Source of the DNA: Neisseria mucosa
GTDB lineage: Bacteria > Pseudomonadota > Gammaproteobacteria > Burkholderiales > Neisseriaceae
Length of the DNA: 64,000 bases
NCBI RefSeq assembly: GCF_013267835.1
Contig: NZ_CP053939.1
Span: forward strand, 1,674,001 to 1,738,000
Direction of reading: 5' to 3'
Both the position numbers and the translations under genes were made by a program. Under the pieces are notes generated by a model that had not been told where the DNA came from, searched no databases, and was given only the letters and a program-made list of their open reading frames with translations. Numbering within the stretch: the first letter of the stretch is position 1; each line of letters opens with the position of its first letter. Positions 50,911-59,319 of the stretch are shown here, one piece after another.

Positions 50911-50949
50911 AGCAAAGGTCGTCTGAAATTTTTTCAGACGACCTTTGCT
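50911..50949. terminator. GGTCGTCTGAA hairpin, right border of the cassette
   Basis: AGCAAAGGTCGTCTGAAA and its exact reverse complement around a 3-4 nt T loop, between convergent genes. A bidirectional terminator for the UDG-like gene and topA, built from AG-mucDUS. Confidence 0.88.
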
Positions 50950-50969
50950 CTTTAAACCAACCTACTTCA

Positions 50970-53276
50970 TCATTCTTTCGGTGCAGGCGGTTCAACCTGT
51001 TCTTTCCAGCCGCATTCTTTTTGCGGACAGACTTTTTCCACGCCCCAGCGTTTGGTGGTTTTGATAGTTAAAACCGGCCAATGGCAGTTCGGGCATTCTT
51101 CGGCGACGGGCGGGTTCCAGGTGGCGTAGTTGCAGTCGGGATAGGTGCTGCAACTGTAAAACAGTTTGCCGTAGCGGGATTTGCGCTCGACGAGGTTGCC
51201 TTTTTTGCATTGCGGGCATTGGACGCCGGTGTCTTTCGGTTTTTCCAAAGGCTCGACGTGTTTGCATTTCGGATAGTTGGCGCAGCCGATGAATTTGCTA
51301 CCGGTGCGGCTGTATTTGTACACTAAACGACCGCCGCATTTAGGGCATTCGCGTCCGTCGAGTTCGGCTTGCTCTGCTTCCGCTTTGGCGATGCGCTCGG
51401 CGGCTTCTTCGGCGGTTTCGTTAACGTTGCGCGTGTAGCTGCACTCGGGATAGCCGGCACAGGCGACGAAGCGGCCCATTTTGCCGAATTTGATTTGCAG
51501 CTTGTGTTCGCCGCATTTCGGGCAGGTTTCGTCTAGTTCCTGCGTGGTAAATTTGGCGCGTTCGATACCCTCTTTTTCTTCCACTTGCTTGATAAACGGC
51601 TTCCAGAATTTGTCCATTACGGGGATCCATTGGCGTTTGCCGTTGGCAATTTCGTCAAGCTGGTCTTCGAGTTTGGCGGTGAAGTGGTAGTCGACGTATT
51701 GGGCGAAGTGTTCAGTCAGGAATTTGTTGACGATGTCGCCCGTGTCGGTAGGCATGAAGCGTTTTTGCTCAAGGGTAACGTATTCACGGTCTTTGAGCGT
51801 GGAAATAATGCTGGCGTAGGTCGAGGGGCGGCCAATGCCGTATTCTTCGAGGGCTTTAACCAGCGTGGCTTCGTTGTAGCGCGGCGGCGGGGTGGTAAAG
51901 TGTTGTTCGCCGTAGAGTTTGTCCACGGGCAGTTTGTCGCCTTCGCTCATTTCGGGCAGTTTTTTGCTGTCTTCGCCTTCTTCATCGTCGCTGCTTTCTT
52001 CGTAAACGCTGAGGAAGCCTGCGAAGGTTTGTACTTGTCCGGTTACGCGGAATACGCCTTTGCCGACAGTAATATCGACAGTGGTTTGGTCGAATTTGGC
52101 GGGCGTCATCTGACAGGCGACGGTGCGTTGCCAAATCATTTGATAGAGTTTGAACTGGTCTGCGCTCAGGAAGGGTTTGACGCTTTCGGGCGTGCGGTAC
52201 ACGGAAGTCGGACGGATGGCTTCGTGGGCCTCTTGGGCGTTTTTGGATTTGGTTTTGTACTGCTTGGCCGAGCTTGGCAGATATTCTTTGCCGATTTTGT
52301 TTTCGATGTAATGGCGGATTTCGGTTAACGCTTCATCAGCCAAATTCACGCTGTCGGTACGCATATAGGTAATCAGACCGATGGCACCCCGCCCTACGTC
52401 TATACCTTCGTAAAGCTGCTGGGCGGTACGCATGGTGCGGTCGGTGGTAAAACCGAGTTTGCGCACGGCATCCTGCTGCATGGTTGATGTAGTGAACGGC
52501 GCGGCGGGGTTGCGGCTGCGCTTTTTCTTTTCGATGGCGGTAACGACGGCCCCTTTGCCTTCGAGTTCTTTCAACACGTCGGCTTGCGCGGTTTCGTTCG
52601 GCAGGTCGAACTGTTCGAGTTTCGCGCCGTTGTATTGGGCGAGTTTGGCGGTGAATTTGCTGCGGCCTTTGTGGCTGTCGAGATGTACCGTCCAATATTC
52701 CTGCGCTTCAAACGCGCGGATTTCGTTTTCGCGTTCGCAAATCAAACGCAGGGCGGGACTTTGCACACGGCCTGCGCTCAAACCGCGGCGGATCTTTTTC
52801 CACAACAACGGCGAGAGGTTGAAACCGACCAAATAGTCCAAAGCGCGGCGGGCTTGTTGCGCATCGACCAAGTCCATTTCGATTTCGCGCGGATGGGCGA
52901 CGGCATCAAGCACGGCATTTTTGGTGATTTCATGGAACACGACACGCTGCGGCTTGATGTTTTTCAGGCCGCGTTTGGATTTGAGGATTTCCAAAAGATG
53001 CCAGGAAATGGCTTCGCCTTCCCTATCCGGGTCGGTTGCGAGGTAGATGTTTTCGGCTTCTTTGGCACCGGCGACGATGGCATCGACGTGTTTGCTGTTG
53101 CGGCTGATCAGCTGGTACTTCATGGCAAAGCCGTTGTCGGGATCGACTGCTCCGCTTTTGGGTACCAAGTCGCGGACATGACCGTAAGACGCCAAGATTT
53201 CAAAATCACCGCCCAGATATTTTTTCAAGGTTTTGGCTTTGGACGGGGATTCGACGATTAATAGGTTTTTCGCCAT
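50970..53276 (-). CDS. topA: DNA topoisomerase I
   Basis: 768-residue type IA topoisomerase that relaxes negative supercoils. TOPRIM domain at the start (LLIVESPSKAKTLKKYLGG and the DPDREGE metal site), RRALDYLVGFNLSPLLWKKI, and the active-site Tyr in GLITYMRTDSVNL. The C-terminus carries three or four zinc-ribbon repeats (CPKCGEHKLQ, CPKCGGRLVYKY, CPQCKKGNLVER, CPNCHWPVL). Downstream of dprA and smg, the common order. Confidence 0.97.
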   Translation of the reverse strand: MAKNLLIVESPSKAKTLKKYLGGDFEILASYGHVRDLVPKSGAVDPDNGFAMKYQLISRNSKHVDAIVAGAKEAENIYLATDPDREGEAISWHLLEILKSKRGLKNIKPQRVVFHEITKNAVLDAVAHPREIEMDLVDAQQARRALDYLVGFNLSPLLWKKIRRGLSAGRVQSPALRLICERENEIRAFEAQEYWTVHLDSHKGRSKFTAKLAQYNGAKLEQFDLPNETAQADVLKELEGKGAVVTAIEKKKRSRNPAAPFTTSTMQQDAVRKLGFTTDRTMRTAQQLYEGIDVGRGAIGLITYMRTDSVNLADEALTEIRHYIENKIGKEYLPSSAKQYKTKSKNAQEAHEAIRPTSVYRTPESVKPFLSADQFKLYQMIWQRTVACQMTPAKFDQTTVDITVGKGVFRVTGQVQTFAGFLSVYEESSDDEEGEDSKKLPEMSEGDKLPVDKLYGEQHFTTPPPRYNEATLVKALEEYGIGRPSTYASIISTLKDREYVTLEQKRFMPTDTGDIVNKFLTEHFAQYVDYHFTAKLEDQLDEIANGKRQWIPVMDKFWKPFIKQVEEKEGIERAKFTTQELDETCPKCGEHKLQIKFGKMGRFVACAGYPECSYTRNVNETAEEAAERIAKAEAEQAELDGRECPKCGGRLVYKYSRTGSKFIGCANYPKCKHVEPLEKPKDTGVQCPQCKKGNLVERKSRYGKLFYSCSTYPDCNYATWNPPVAEECPNCHWPVLTIKTTKRWGVEKVCPQKECGWKEQVEPPAPKE

Positions 53277-53308
53277 TGTTGTTCTCTTTTGGATGTATTG
53301 GGTTTATG

Positions 53309-53342
53309 TTTCAGACGGCCTTTATGATTGAGGCCGTCTGAA
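53309..53342 (-). terminator. DUS inverted pair between smg and topA
   Basis: TTCAGACGGCCT faces AGGCCGTCTGAA with a loop of about 10 nt, 7 bp past the smg stop. It may lower readthrough into topA. Confidence 0.65.
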
Positions 53343-53349
53343 AAAAGGT

Positions 53350-53805
53350 TTAGTGCATCACGTTTTGTCCGGTCAACGCACTCATCAAGTCGTCGCCAAT
53401 CAGGACGGGCAACTCACTCTTGTGCATCCACAACACCAGCAATACCAACACTTTGGCGGTATCGAGGGTGATTTCGTCCGATGGAATGTGCATCAGGGCG
53501 TGAATGACGATTTCGCGCTGCTCGTAAGTAATTGCGTGTTCGGCAACCAGATACTGCATCAAGCCCATGACTTCCTGCGGCAGGTTTTCAGCTTCTTCAC
53601 GGCAGAATACGCGCAGGGAATCGCTGTTAAACGGCTCGGCATAAAATTCGGACGTATTGAACAAGACTTCCATCATCATCAATGTATTGCCAATTTCCGT
53701 AGCGTCAAAACCTGCATCTTCCAGCAGGCGACCCAAATCTTCCGGAGGCGGACAGTTGTCGAAATCTTGGAAGTGTTCGATTAAATAGGCAATGACTTCG
53801 GTCAT
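53350..53805 (-). CDS. smg: Smg family protein (DUF494)
   Basis: 151-residue acidic, helical protein of the Smg family, found next to dprA and topA in many beta- and gamma-proteobacteria. [20 protein letters not shown] and [20 protein letters not shown] are family blocks. Biochemical role unknown. Confidence 0.9.
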   Translation of the reverse strand: MTEVIAYLIEHFQDFDNCPPPEDLGRLLEDAGFDATEIGNTLMMMEVLFNTSEFYAEPFNSDSLRVFCREEAENLPQEVMGLMQYLVAEHAITYEQREIVIHALMHIPSDEITLDTAKVLVLLVLWMHKSELPVLIGDDLMSALTGQNVMH

Positions 53806-53830
53806 GCTGGTTCCTTAAGATATAGATAAT

Positions 53831-55021
53831 TTATGCTTTGACACGCTGATAACGGCCGCCCGGCAAGGCGGCAACAATACCGTCGAGTTCGTATTCTAAA
53901 AGCTGTGCGTACACGTCTGCCGCCGCCGTATTGGTTTGTTGCGCCAAAATATCGGAGTGTATCGGGTCGTAACCCATTGCTTCCAATAAAGTGCTTGTCG
54001 ATGAGGCGGCAGGAGGGTTTTCAGACGGCCTTTGCGGTTCATCCGCTATTGCTTTGGGTTGCAGACGTTTGGTTTGGTCGTTTTTGGGTTTTACCGTCTT
54101 ATTTATAGAATATGATGGAACGGGCGTATTTTGCAATAGCTGCGGACATTCGTGAAGAATATCGTCCAAACATTCCACCAATTTTGCCCCGTCTTTAATC
54201 AGCTTGTGGCAGCCTTTGCTGTGTGGATTGTCTATCGAACCGGGCACCGCCATCACTTCGCGCCCCATCTCCGCCGCCAACTTGGCAGTAATCAGCGAAC
54301 CGGATTCCAATGCCGCTTCGACCACCAATGTCAGCTGCGACAACGCGGCAATCAGACGGTTGCGGCGCGGAAAATTGCCTGCAAACGGACGCGTGTCTAA
54401 AGGAAACTCGCTGACAATCAATCCTTTTTCAGCGATTTCATAAGCAAGGTTTTTATTGGACGGCGGATAAATGCGGTCTATACCGGTTCCCCAGACGGCA
54501 ATGGTGCCGCCATCTGCCTGCAATGCGCCCTGATGGGCGGCGGTATCGATACCCGAAGCCATACCCGATACGACGGGAATGCCTTTCTCACTCAACGCCC
54601 TGCCGAAATCTTTGGCAATCCGCATTGCCTGCGGCGTGGCATGGCGGCTGCCGACAATCGCGGCAGAAGGTGTGTGCAGCAGTCCTGCATTGCCGCGCAA
54701 AAACAAGACCGGCGGCGCGGTAATGCCTTGCGTCAGCATTTCAGGGAAATCATCATCTTGCAGCAGCAACAAACGGCAACCGTCCTGCATTTCCCATTGT
54801 AAAGCGGCTTCGGCAGACTGCTGCGCCAAAGCCCGTTTGTCCGCATTGCGCCACGACTCGGCCGCCTGTTTATGGCGTACCAGGGCGGCAATTTTGTCTG
54901 CCGGCGCACTCAAGGCAGCTTGTGCACTACCGAATTGCTGCAACAGCACCAAAAAACTTTCTGCGCCGATATAGGGCGTAAATGCCAGTTGCAACCAAGC
55001 AAAACGCTCGTTTTCCGTCAT
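53831..55021 (-). CDS. dprA: DNA processing protein DprA
   Basis: 396 residues; loads RecA on incoming single-stranded DNA during natural transformation. Rossmann-like core with GSRHATPQAMRIAKDFGRAL, VVSGMASGIDTAAHQGALQA and FPRRNRLIAALSQLTLVVEA. The C-terminal winged-helix domain (LEYELDGIVAALPGGRYQRV) follows a Pro/Ser-rich linker containing one DUS (encoding RPSENP). The start is ATG 55021, next to an in-frame TTG. Consistent with a competent, DUS-using organism. Confidence 0.96.
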   Translation of the reverse strand: MTENERFAWLQLAFTPYIGAESFLVLLQQFGSAQAALSAPADKIAALVRHKQAAESWRNADKRALAQQSAEAALQWEMQDGCRLLLLQDDDFPEMLTQGITAPPVLFLRGNAGLLHTPSAAIVGSRHATPQAMRIAKDFGRALSEKGIPVVSGMASGIDTAAHQGALQADGGTIAVWGTGIDRIYPPSNKNLAYEIAEKGLIVSEFPLDTRPFAGNFPRRNRLIAALSQLTLVVEAALESGSLITAKLAAEMGREVMAVPGSIDNPHSKGCHKLIKDGAKLVECLDDILHECPQLLQNTPVPSYSINKTVKPKNDQTKRLQPKAIADEPQRPSENPPAASSTSTLLEAMGYDPIHSDILAQQTNTAAADVYAQLLEYELDGIVAALPGGRYQRVKA

Positions 55022-55049
55022 CAATCTGTTCCCTTTTCGTAATGGTTTT

Positions 55050-55085
55050 TCAGACGGCCTGAAGTAAATTAAGGCCGTCTGAAAA
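55050..55085 (-). repeat. DUS inverted pair upstream of dprA
   Basis: TTCAGACGGCCT and AGGCCGTCTGAA with a loop of about 12 nt. Confidence 0.75.
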
Positions 55086-55175
55086 TTTTATTGGTATAAA
55101 ACTTTTGTCTGGCTTAAAAGGCAAAACAACAATGCCGGGCCATATCATTATTTTGATAAAGTATCGTTTGTCTAA
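55086..55175. other. Intergenic, no gene seen
   Basis: Part of the 313-bp gap between dprA and ntrX; AT-rich and without a credible reading frame. The rest of the gap is DUS hairpins and a tandem repeat. Confidence 0.5.
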
Positions 55176-55279
55176 GCAAACCGTCAAATGACGATGCCGT
55201 CGCAAACCGTCAAATGACGATGCCGTCGCAAACCGTCAAATGACGATGCCGTCGCAAACCGTCAAATGACGATGCCGTC
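55176..55279. repeat. Four perfect tandem copies of a 26-bp unit ending in a partial DUS
   Basis: Units start at 55176, 55202, 55228 and 55254 and are identical. Each begins GCAAACCGTC, contains the inverted repeat CGTCA-AA-TGACG and ends GATGCCGTC, which is the first part of ATGCCGTCTGAA. Only the last copy runs into a complete DUS (55272-55283). Confidence 0.95.
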
Positions 55280-55310
55280 TGAAAAACCTGATGGCTTTCA
55301 GACGGCCTCT
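55272..55310 (-). terminator. DUS inverted-repeat terminator after ntrX
   Basis: ATGCCGTCTGAAA (AT-DUS, 12 of 12) opposite TTTCAGACGGCCT with a loop of about 12 nt, 25 bp past the ntrX stop codon. Confidence 0.7.
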
Positions 55311-55334
55311 TTTGTGTTTGAACCGATATTGCGC

Positions 55335-56609
55335 TTATTCTTCGGATTTGTCGGCGCTGCGGCGCGATACGCTGATACCGAGTTGTTTGAGTTTGCGGTA
55401 AAGGTGCGTACGCTCCAAACCGACCTTTTGCGCCACACGGCTCATATTTTGGCCTTCTTGGGCAATGTGGTACTCAAAGTAACGGCGCTCGACTTCTTCC
55501 CTCAATTCGCGCAAAGGCATATTGAAATTGAAGCCACCGATGATTTCTGTCGCCGTTGCATTTTCCTTCTGACCCAAAGCCGCGGCAACGGCCTGGTCGT
55601 CCACTTCTTTGCCGTCCGATTCCAACATGATGTTTTTCACCGTTTCGGCAAGCTGGTCGTAATTGCCCGGCCAATCGTATTGGCGCAAAACCACCAACGC
55701 GCTGTCGCTGAATTTTACCGGCTGGATTTTTTGACTTTCGGCCAAATCGGTCATGATGCGGTTGATTAAAAAGACGATGTCGTCCGGTTGGCTGCGCAAA
55801 GAAGGGATATTGATACGCTCTTTCAACAACTCCGCCAGTCGGCCGGCAACGACGTCATCGGCGCTCTCACCGCGTTTAAAGCCGCATGAAGCAATCACAC
55901 GGACATTGTAGCGGTCGGCTTTCTCCAGCAAGAAAGCGATGCCGTTTTGGATGTTTTTGCTGTAACGGGCAATATCGCCGACATACAAAATACCGCCCGA
56001 TGCTTTTTGCAACAGCTCCAACGGTGTATCGACAATGTGTTCGACACGGTCGGTTGCCACCCAAGGCGTACCGCTTTTGTGAAGATAGCGGGCCACAATT
56101 TCAAACGGCGAGCCTGCCTCACCGGCCAACAGCAGCGGGCGGTTGTGTTTGGCGGCCGCTTCAATGCTGCCGTTCATTTCTTGAATGACGGGGCTGTTGC
56201 CCAGTTTGTCCAAAGTCATGCCGGAGGCCGTCTGAACTTCTCCATGTTTCAAGGCGCGTTCTACTGCGGACAAGAGTTTTTGCAGGGCAATCGGTTTTTC
56301 CAGAAAATCGAGCGCGCCGATTTTGGTGGCTTCAACCGCGGTGTCGATGCTGGCATGGCCACTCATCATGACCACAGGCATATTGAGTTGGCCGTTTTTC
56401 GCCCACTCTTTCAACAAAGTGATGCCGTCGCAATCGGGCATCCAAATGTCCAGCAATACCATGGCTGGACGCGTTTGGTAACGCAATTGGCGCGCTTCTT
56501 CGGCATTTTCGGCCAAAGTAACGGTATAGCCTTCGTCTTGAAGGATTTCGGAGAGCAGGTCGCGGATGCCTACTTCATCATCTACAATCAAAATATCACT
56601 GCTTCGCAT
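55335..56609 (-). CDS. ntrX: Response regulator NtrX with degenerate AAA+ domain
   Basis: 424-residue partner of the NtrY kinase. Receiver domain 1-120 with phospho-acceptor Asp in VLLDIWMPDCDGITLLKEW. A central domain in the place of the sigma54-activator AAA+ module has lost key motifs: the Walker A glycine loop reads LLAGEAGSPFEIVAR and no GAFTGA loop is seen. A C-terminal Fis-type helix-turn-helix (VAQKVGLERTHLYRKLKQLG) remains. It therefore probably binds DNA and acts with sigma70, not as an ATP-driven sigma54 activator. The orthologue is linked to respiratory gene control in N. gonorrhoeae (recall). Overlaps ntrY by 14 bp. Confidence 0.9.
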   Translation of the reverse strand: MRSSDILIVDDEVGIRDLLSEILQDEGYTVTLAENAEEARQLRYQTRPAMVLLDIWMPDCDGITLLKEWAKNGQLNMPVVMMSGHASIDTAVEATKIGALDFLEKPIALQKLLSAVERALKHGEVQTASGMTLDKLGNSPVIQEMNGSIEAAAKHNRPLLLAGEAGSPFEIVARYLHKSGTPWVATDRVEHIVDTPLELLQKASGGILYVGDIARYSKNIQNGIAFLLEKADRYNVRVIASCGFKRGESADDVVAGRLAELLKERINIPSLRSQPDDIVFLINRIMTDLAESQKIQPVKFSDSALVVLRQYDWPGNYDQLAETVKNIMLESDGKEVDDQAVAAALGQKENATATEIIGGFNFNMPLRELREEVERRYFEYHIAQEGQNMSRVAQKVGLERTHLYRKLKQLGISVSRRSADKSEE

Positions 56610-58722
56610 AAGTTTCTGCCATTTCCGGTAAAGCTATTTTGACGCACGCGCCGCCGCTGTTCTGATTGCTCAGGCTGATACGGCCGCCATGCTCCTCGAT
56701 AATTTTTTTCACAACGGGCAAACCCAGCCCAGTTCCTGTCGGTTTGTCGGTAACGTACGGCTCAAAAGCATTGTGCAGCATTTCTTTGCTGAAACTTTTG
56801 CCGTTGTTGCATACGGTCAGGAAAACCTGTCCGCCTTCGCGTCCTGTTTCGATGTTTACTTGCGGCGCTTCGTCCAACTCCGCCGCTTCTGCGGCATTCT
56901 TAAATAGGTTATGCAACACTTGGCGCATGGCCGTCGTATCGGCGGCAATCGGCAAGGCGTCGGCGCTGAGCCGTGCATTAAATTTGCACGCGCCTGCCTC
57001 ATATAATACCAATACTTCCGACACCAAACCGTTTAAATCTTGTTTTTCTAAATTCAGCGACGGCGCACGCGCATAATTGCGGAACGCTTCGACCATTTCT
57101 TTCAGCGCGGCAACCTGTTTGACGATGGTATCGGTTGAACGGCTGAGGATCTGGGCGTCTTGCTCGTCAAGTTTATCATGCAATTTCCATGCCAATCTCT
57201 CGGCGGAAAGCTGGATGGGCGTAAGCGGATTGCGGATTTCGTGCGCCAAACGTTTCGCCACTTCGCCCCATGCGGCCTCTTTTTGCGCGCGTATCAAGAC
57301 GGTAATGTCATCAATCACCATCACCACGCCGTTATCGTTGTCTTCCGGCAGGATGGTGGCTTTGCCCAACAAGATTCGGGCATCGTCGGGCGCGGCGTAT
57401 TCGACTTGGACGGGTTTGTCGCTGTCGGCGGTTTCATTAATGGCGGCAAACACATCGGCCAACAGGGTTTGCTGCGGCGATTTGCCGTGCCATTGATGCC
57501 AGTTGCTGCCCCACAAAGACACCAGCGAAACGCCCAAAATCTGTTCGGCGGCTTTGTTAAAGGTTTTCAGACGGCCGTCGGCATCCAAAGTAATCACGCC
57601 TGTGGTCAAACTTTCCAACACGCATTCCAAATAATGGCGAGCGGCTTCTTCGCGCAAACGGTTGCGCTCGTCCGCCTCTTTGGCAATCGCCAATTGCTCG
57701 GTCATGTGGTTGAACAATTGGGTCAAACGGCCAAACTCGTCATTGCGGAATACCGGCCGGGTCTGGCTGAAGTCGCCCTGAGCCACCGCCCGCGCGCCCT
57801 CTGCCAACGACAACACCGGCGCCACAAAACGGCGGGCAAAATACAAAGCCATCACCAGCGCCAAAAAGATGGCCAACAATGTCGCGACCAACAGCGTGGA
57901 CAGGAAAAAGGTTTGCAGGCCTTTTTTGGTATAACTCAGCTCGGCGTATTTGGCGCGGGCCGCTTCGATCAACGTCGCATCTTGGGCAACATCTTTCGGA
58001 ATCGGCTGACGGAAAAACAATGCATAATCCTGATTTTTATGCGTACCAATCAGCATCCAGCCTTGAGCATACAGCACGCCGCCGATGTTTTCCAAGCTGC
58101 GTACCGAGCCGGTCTGCTCCAGTTGCTCCCATCCTTCTTTGTTGAGCGTCGGTTGATTCAGTTTCAGGGGGTTGATGCTTTTCTCGACTTTATGGGTGGT
58201 CGCGTTATAAAGCGCCAGCTGGGCAAATTCGGAAGTAGGTGCGGATTGGGTCAGCGTCTGCCCCAAGTCGCCGTCCAGCGAAGCGGCGCTGATTAAGTCG
58301 ATTTGCACCGGCGTGGCGTTACTGACCGCGTTGTCCACTGCCAAGTTCAGCGCGGATTTGCTCAAGTTTAAGCTGCGCTCCAAAGCCTCATGGGTATCGT
58401 TGCCAAACCAAGAATTAATCGTGCCGTTAATAAACTGGGCGGAAATACCGAACAAAAACACACCCGGCAATACGGCAACTAAGGTAAACATCCCCGACAG
58501 CCGACGCGCAATCTGCGAGCCGAACACGCTTTTGCTGTTGTCGCGCATCAAAAGCACGACATAGCGCACCAATACTGCGGCCAACACCAGTAACAGCAAG
58601 CCGCACAAGGCGACAATCCACCAGAAATAATCGGACAATACGTTGCTGCTGCCCGTTGCAACAGTCAGACCGTACAACAAAACTACGGCGAATACAGCGG
58701 CAATCAGGAGAAAGCGGCGCAT
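56596..58722 (-). CDS. ntrY: Sensor histidine kinase NtrY
   Basis: 708-residue membrane kinase. Several N-terminal membrane helices (residues 1-100) and one at about 285-305 enclose a periplasmic sensor part; then HAMP (RRFVAPVLSLAEGARAVAQG), PAS (LESLTTGVITLDADGRLKTF), HisKA with the phosphorylated His in KRLAHEIRNPLTPIQLSAER, and the ATPase domain (ADTTAMRQVLHNLFKNAAEA, GTGLGLPVVKKII). Translationally coupled to ntrX. Confidence 0.94.
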   Translation of the reverse strand: MRRFLLIAAVFAVVLLYGLTVATGSSNVLSDYFWWIVALCGLLLLVLAAVLVRYVVLLMRDNSKSVFGSQIARRLSGMFTLVAVLPGVFLFGISAQFINGTINSWFGNDTHEALERSLNLSKSALNLAVDNAVSNATPVQIDLISAASLDGDLGQTLTQSAPTSEFAQLALYNATTHKVEKSINPLKLNQPTLNKEGWEQLEQTGSVRSLENIGGVLYAQGWMLIGTHKNQDYALFFRQPIPKDVAQDATLIEAARAKYAELSYTKKGLQTFFLSTLLVATLLAIFLALVMALYFARRFVAPVLSLAEGARAVAQGDFSQTRPVFRNDEFGRLTQLFNHMTEQLAIAKEADERNRLREEAARHYLECVLESLTTGVITLDADGRLKTFNKAAEQILGVSLVSLWGSNWHQWHGKSPQQTLLADVFAAINETADSDKPVQVEYAAPDDARILLGKATILPEDNDNGVVMVIDDITVLIRAQKEAAWGEVAKRLAHEIRNPLTPIQLSAERLAWKLHDKLDEQDAQILSRSTDTIVKQVAALKEMVEAFRNYARAPSLNLEKQDLNGLVSEVLVLYEAGACKFNARLSADALPIAADTTAMRQVLHNLFKNAAEAAELDEAPQVNIETGREGGQVFLTVCNNGKSFSKEMLHNAFEPYVTDKPTGTGLGLPVVKKIIEEHGGRISLSNQNSGGACVKIALPEMAETYAKQ

Positions 58723-58725
58723 GGT

Positions 58726-59319
58726 TTACTCCTGCACGACCGACAAGGATTTCCAACCCGAATCCAAATGCCAATTTTTAGACGTCAGGGCATTGATTTG
58801 GAACGGTTTGGGCAGCTTGGCGGTTGTCAGCAACAGGCGGATTTCAGCCTTCGTGTCTTTGGCGGCCACTTCACTCAGCGCGCCTTTGGATAAAACCTTC
58901 CAATTCGCGACTGCGCCCACTGCGCGCAAGGCGGCTTCAAGCGTGTCGTACTCGGTAGAAAACGTACCGACGGTAACGCGATAGCGGTTGGTCAGCGGAT
59001 GGAAGGACAGTTTGTATTGAATCGTGCTGTCGTTGTTGAGCAGCTGGTCGAACTTGAATTTATAAGACGCCACGGACGGCGCCGACAGCTGCCAACTTAA
59101 ATTGAAATGCAGGGGGACGCCCTGTTTGAGTGCTTCTTTGAGCTGATCGGGCAGGTCGGTGCGGAAACGGCTGCTGACGGAAAGCTGTCCGGCATGGGTC
59201 AGCTTTGCCTCGGCACGGGTCGCACTGATGCCCTCGCCCGCCGCGTTCAGCGACACAGCGAGCAAGAGCGGTACAATCAGCGTTTTACTGCTTTTTAATA
59301 AGCGCGTAATAAAAGCCAT
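58726..59319 (-). CDS. DUF4390 domain protein
   Basis: 197 residues with a signal peptide (MAFITRLLKSSKTLIVPLLL then AVSLNAAGEG), so periplasmic. The rest is a beta-rich DUF4390 domain often encoded just before ntrY in beta-proteobacteria: HFNLSWQLSAPSVASYKFKF, LSFHPLTNRYRVTVGTFSTE. The start at 59319 gives a normal signal peptide; an in-frame ATG 27 bp earlier is possible. Overlaps the end of rsmB by 35 bp. Function unknown. Confidence 0.82.
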   Translation of the reverse strand: MAFITRLLKSSKTLIVPLLLAVSLNAAGEGISATRAEAKLTHAGQLSVSSRFRTDLPDQLKEALKQGVPLHFNLSWQLSAPSVASYKFKFDQLLNNDSTIQYKLSFHPLTNRYRVTVGTFSTEYDTLEAALRAVGAVANWKVLSKGALSEVAAKDTKAEIRLLLTTAKLPKPFQINALTSKNWHLDSGWKSLSVVQE

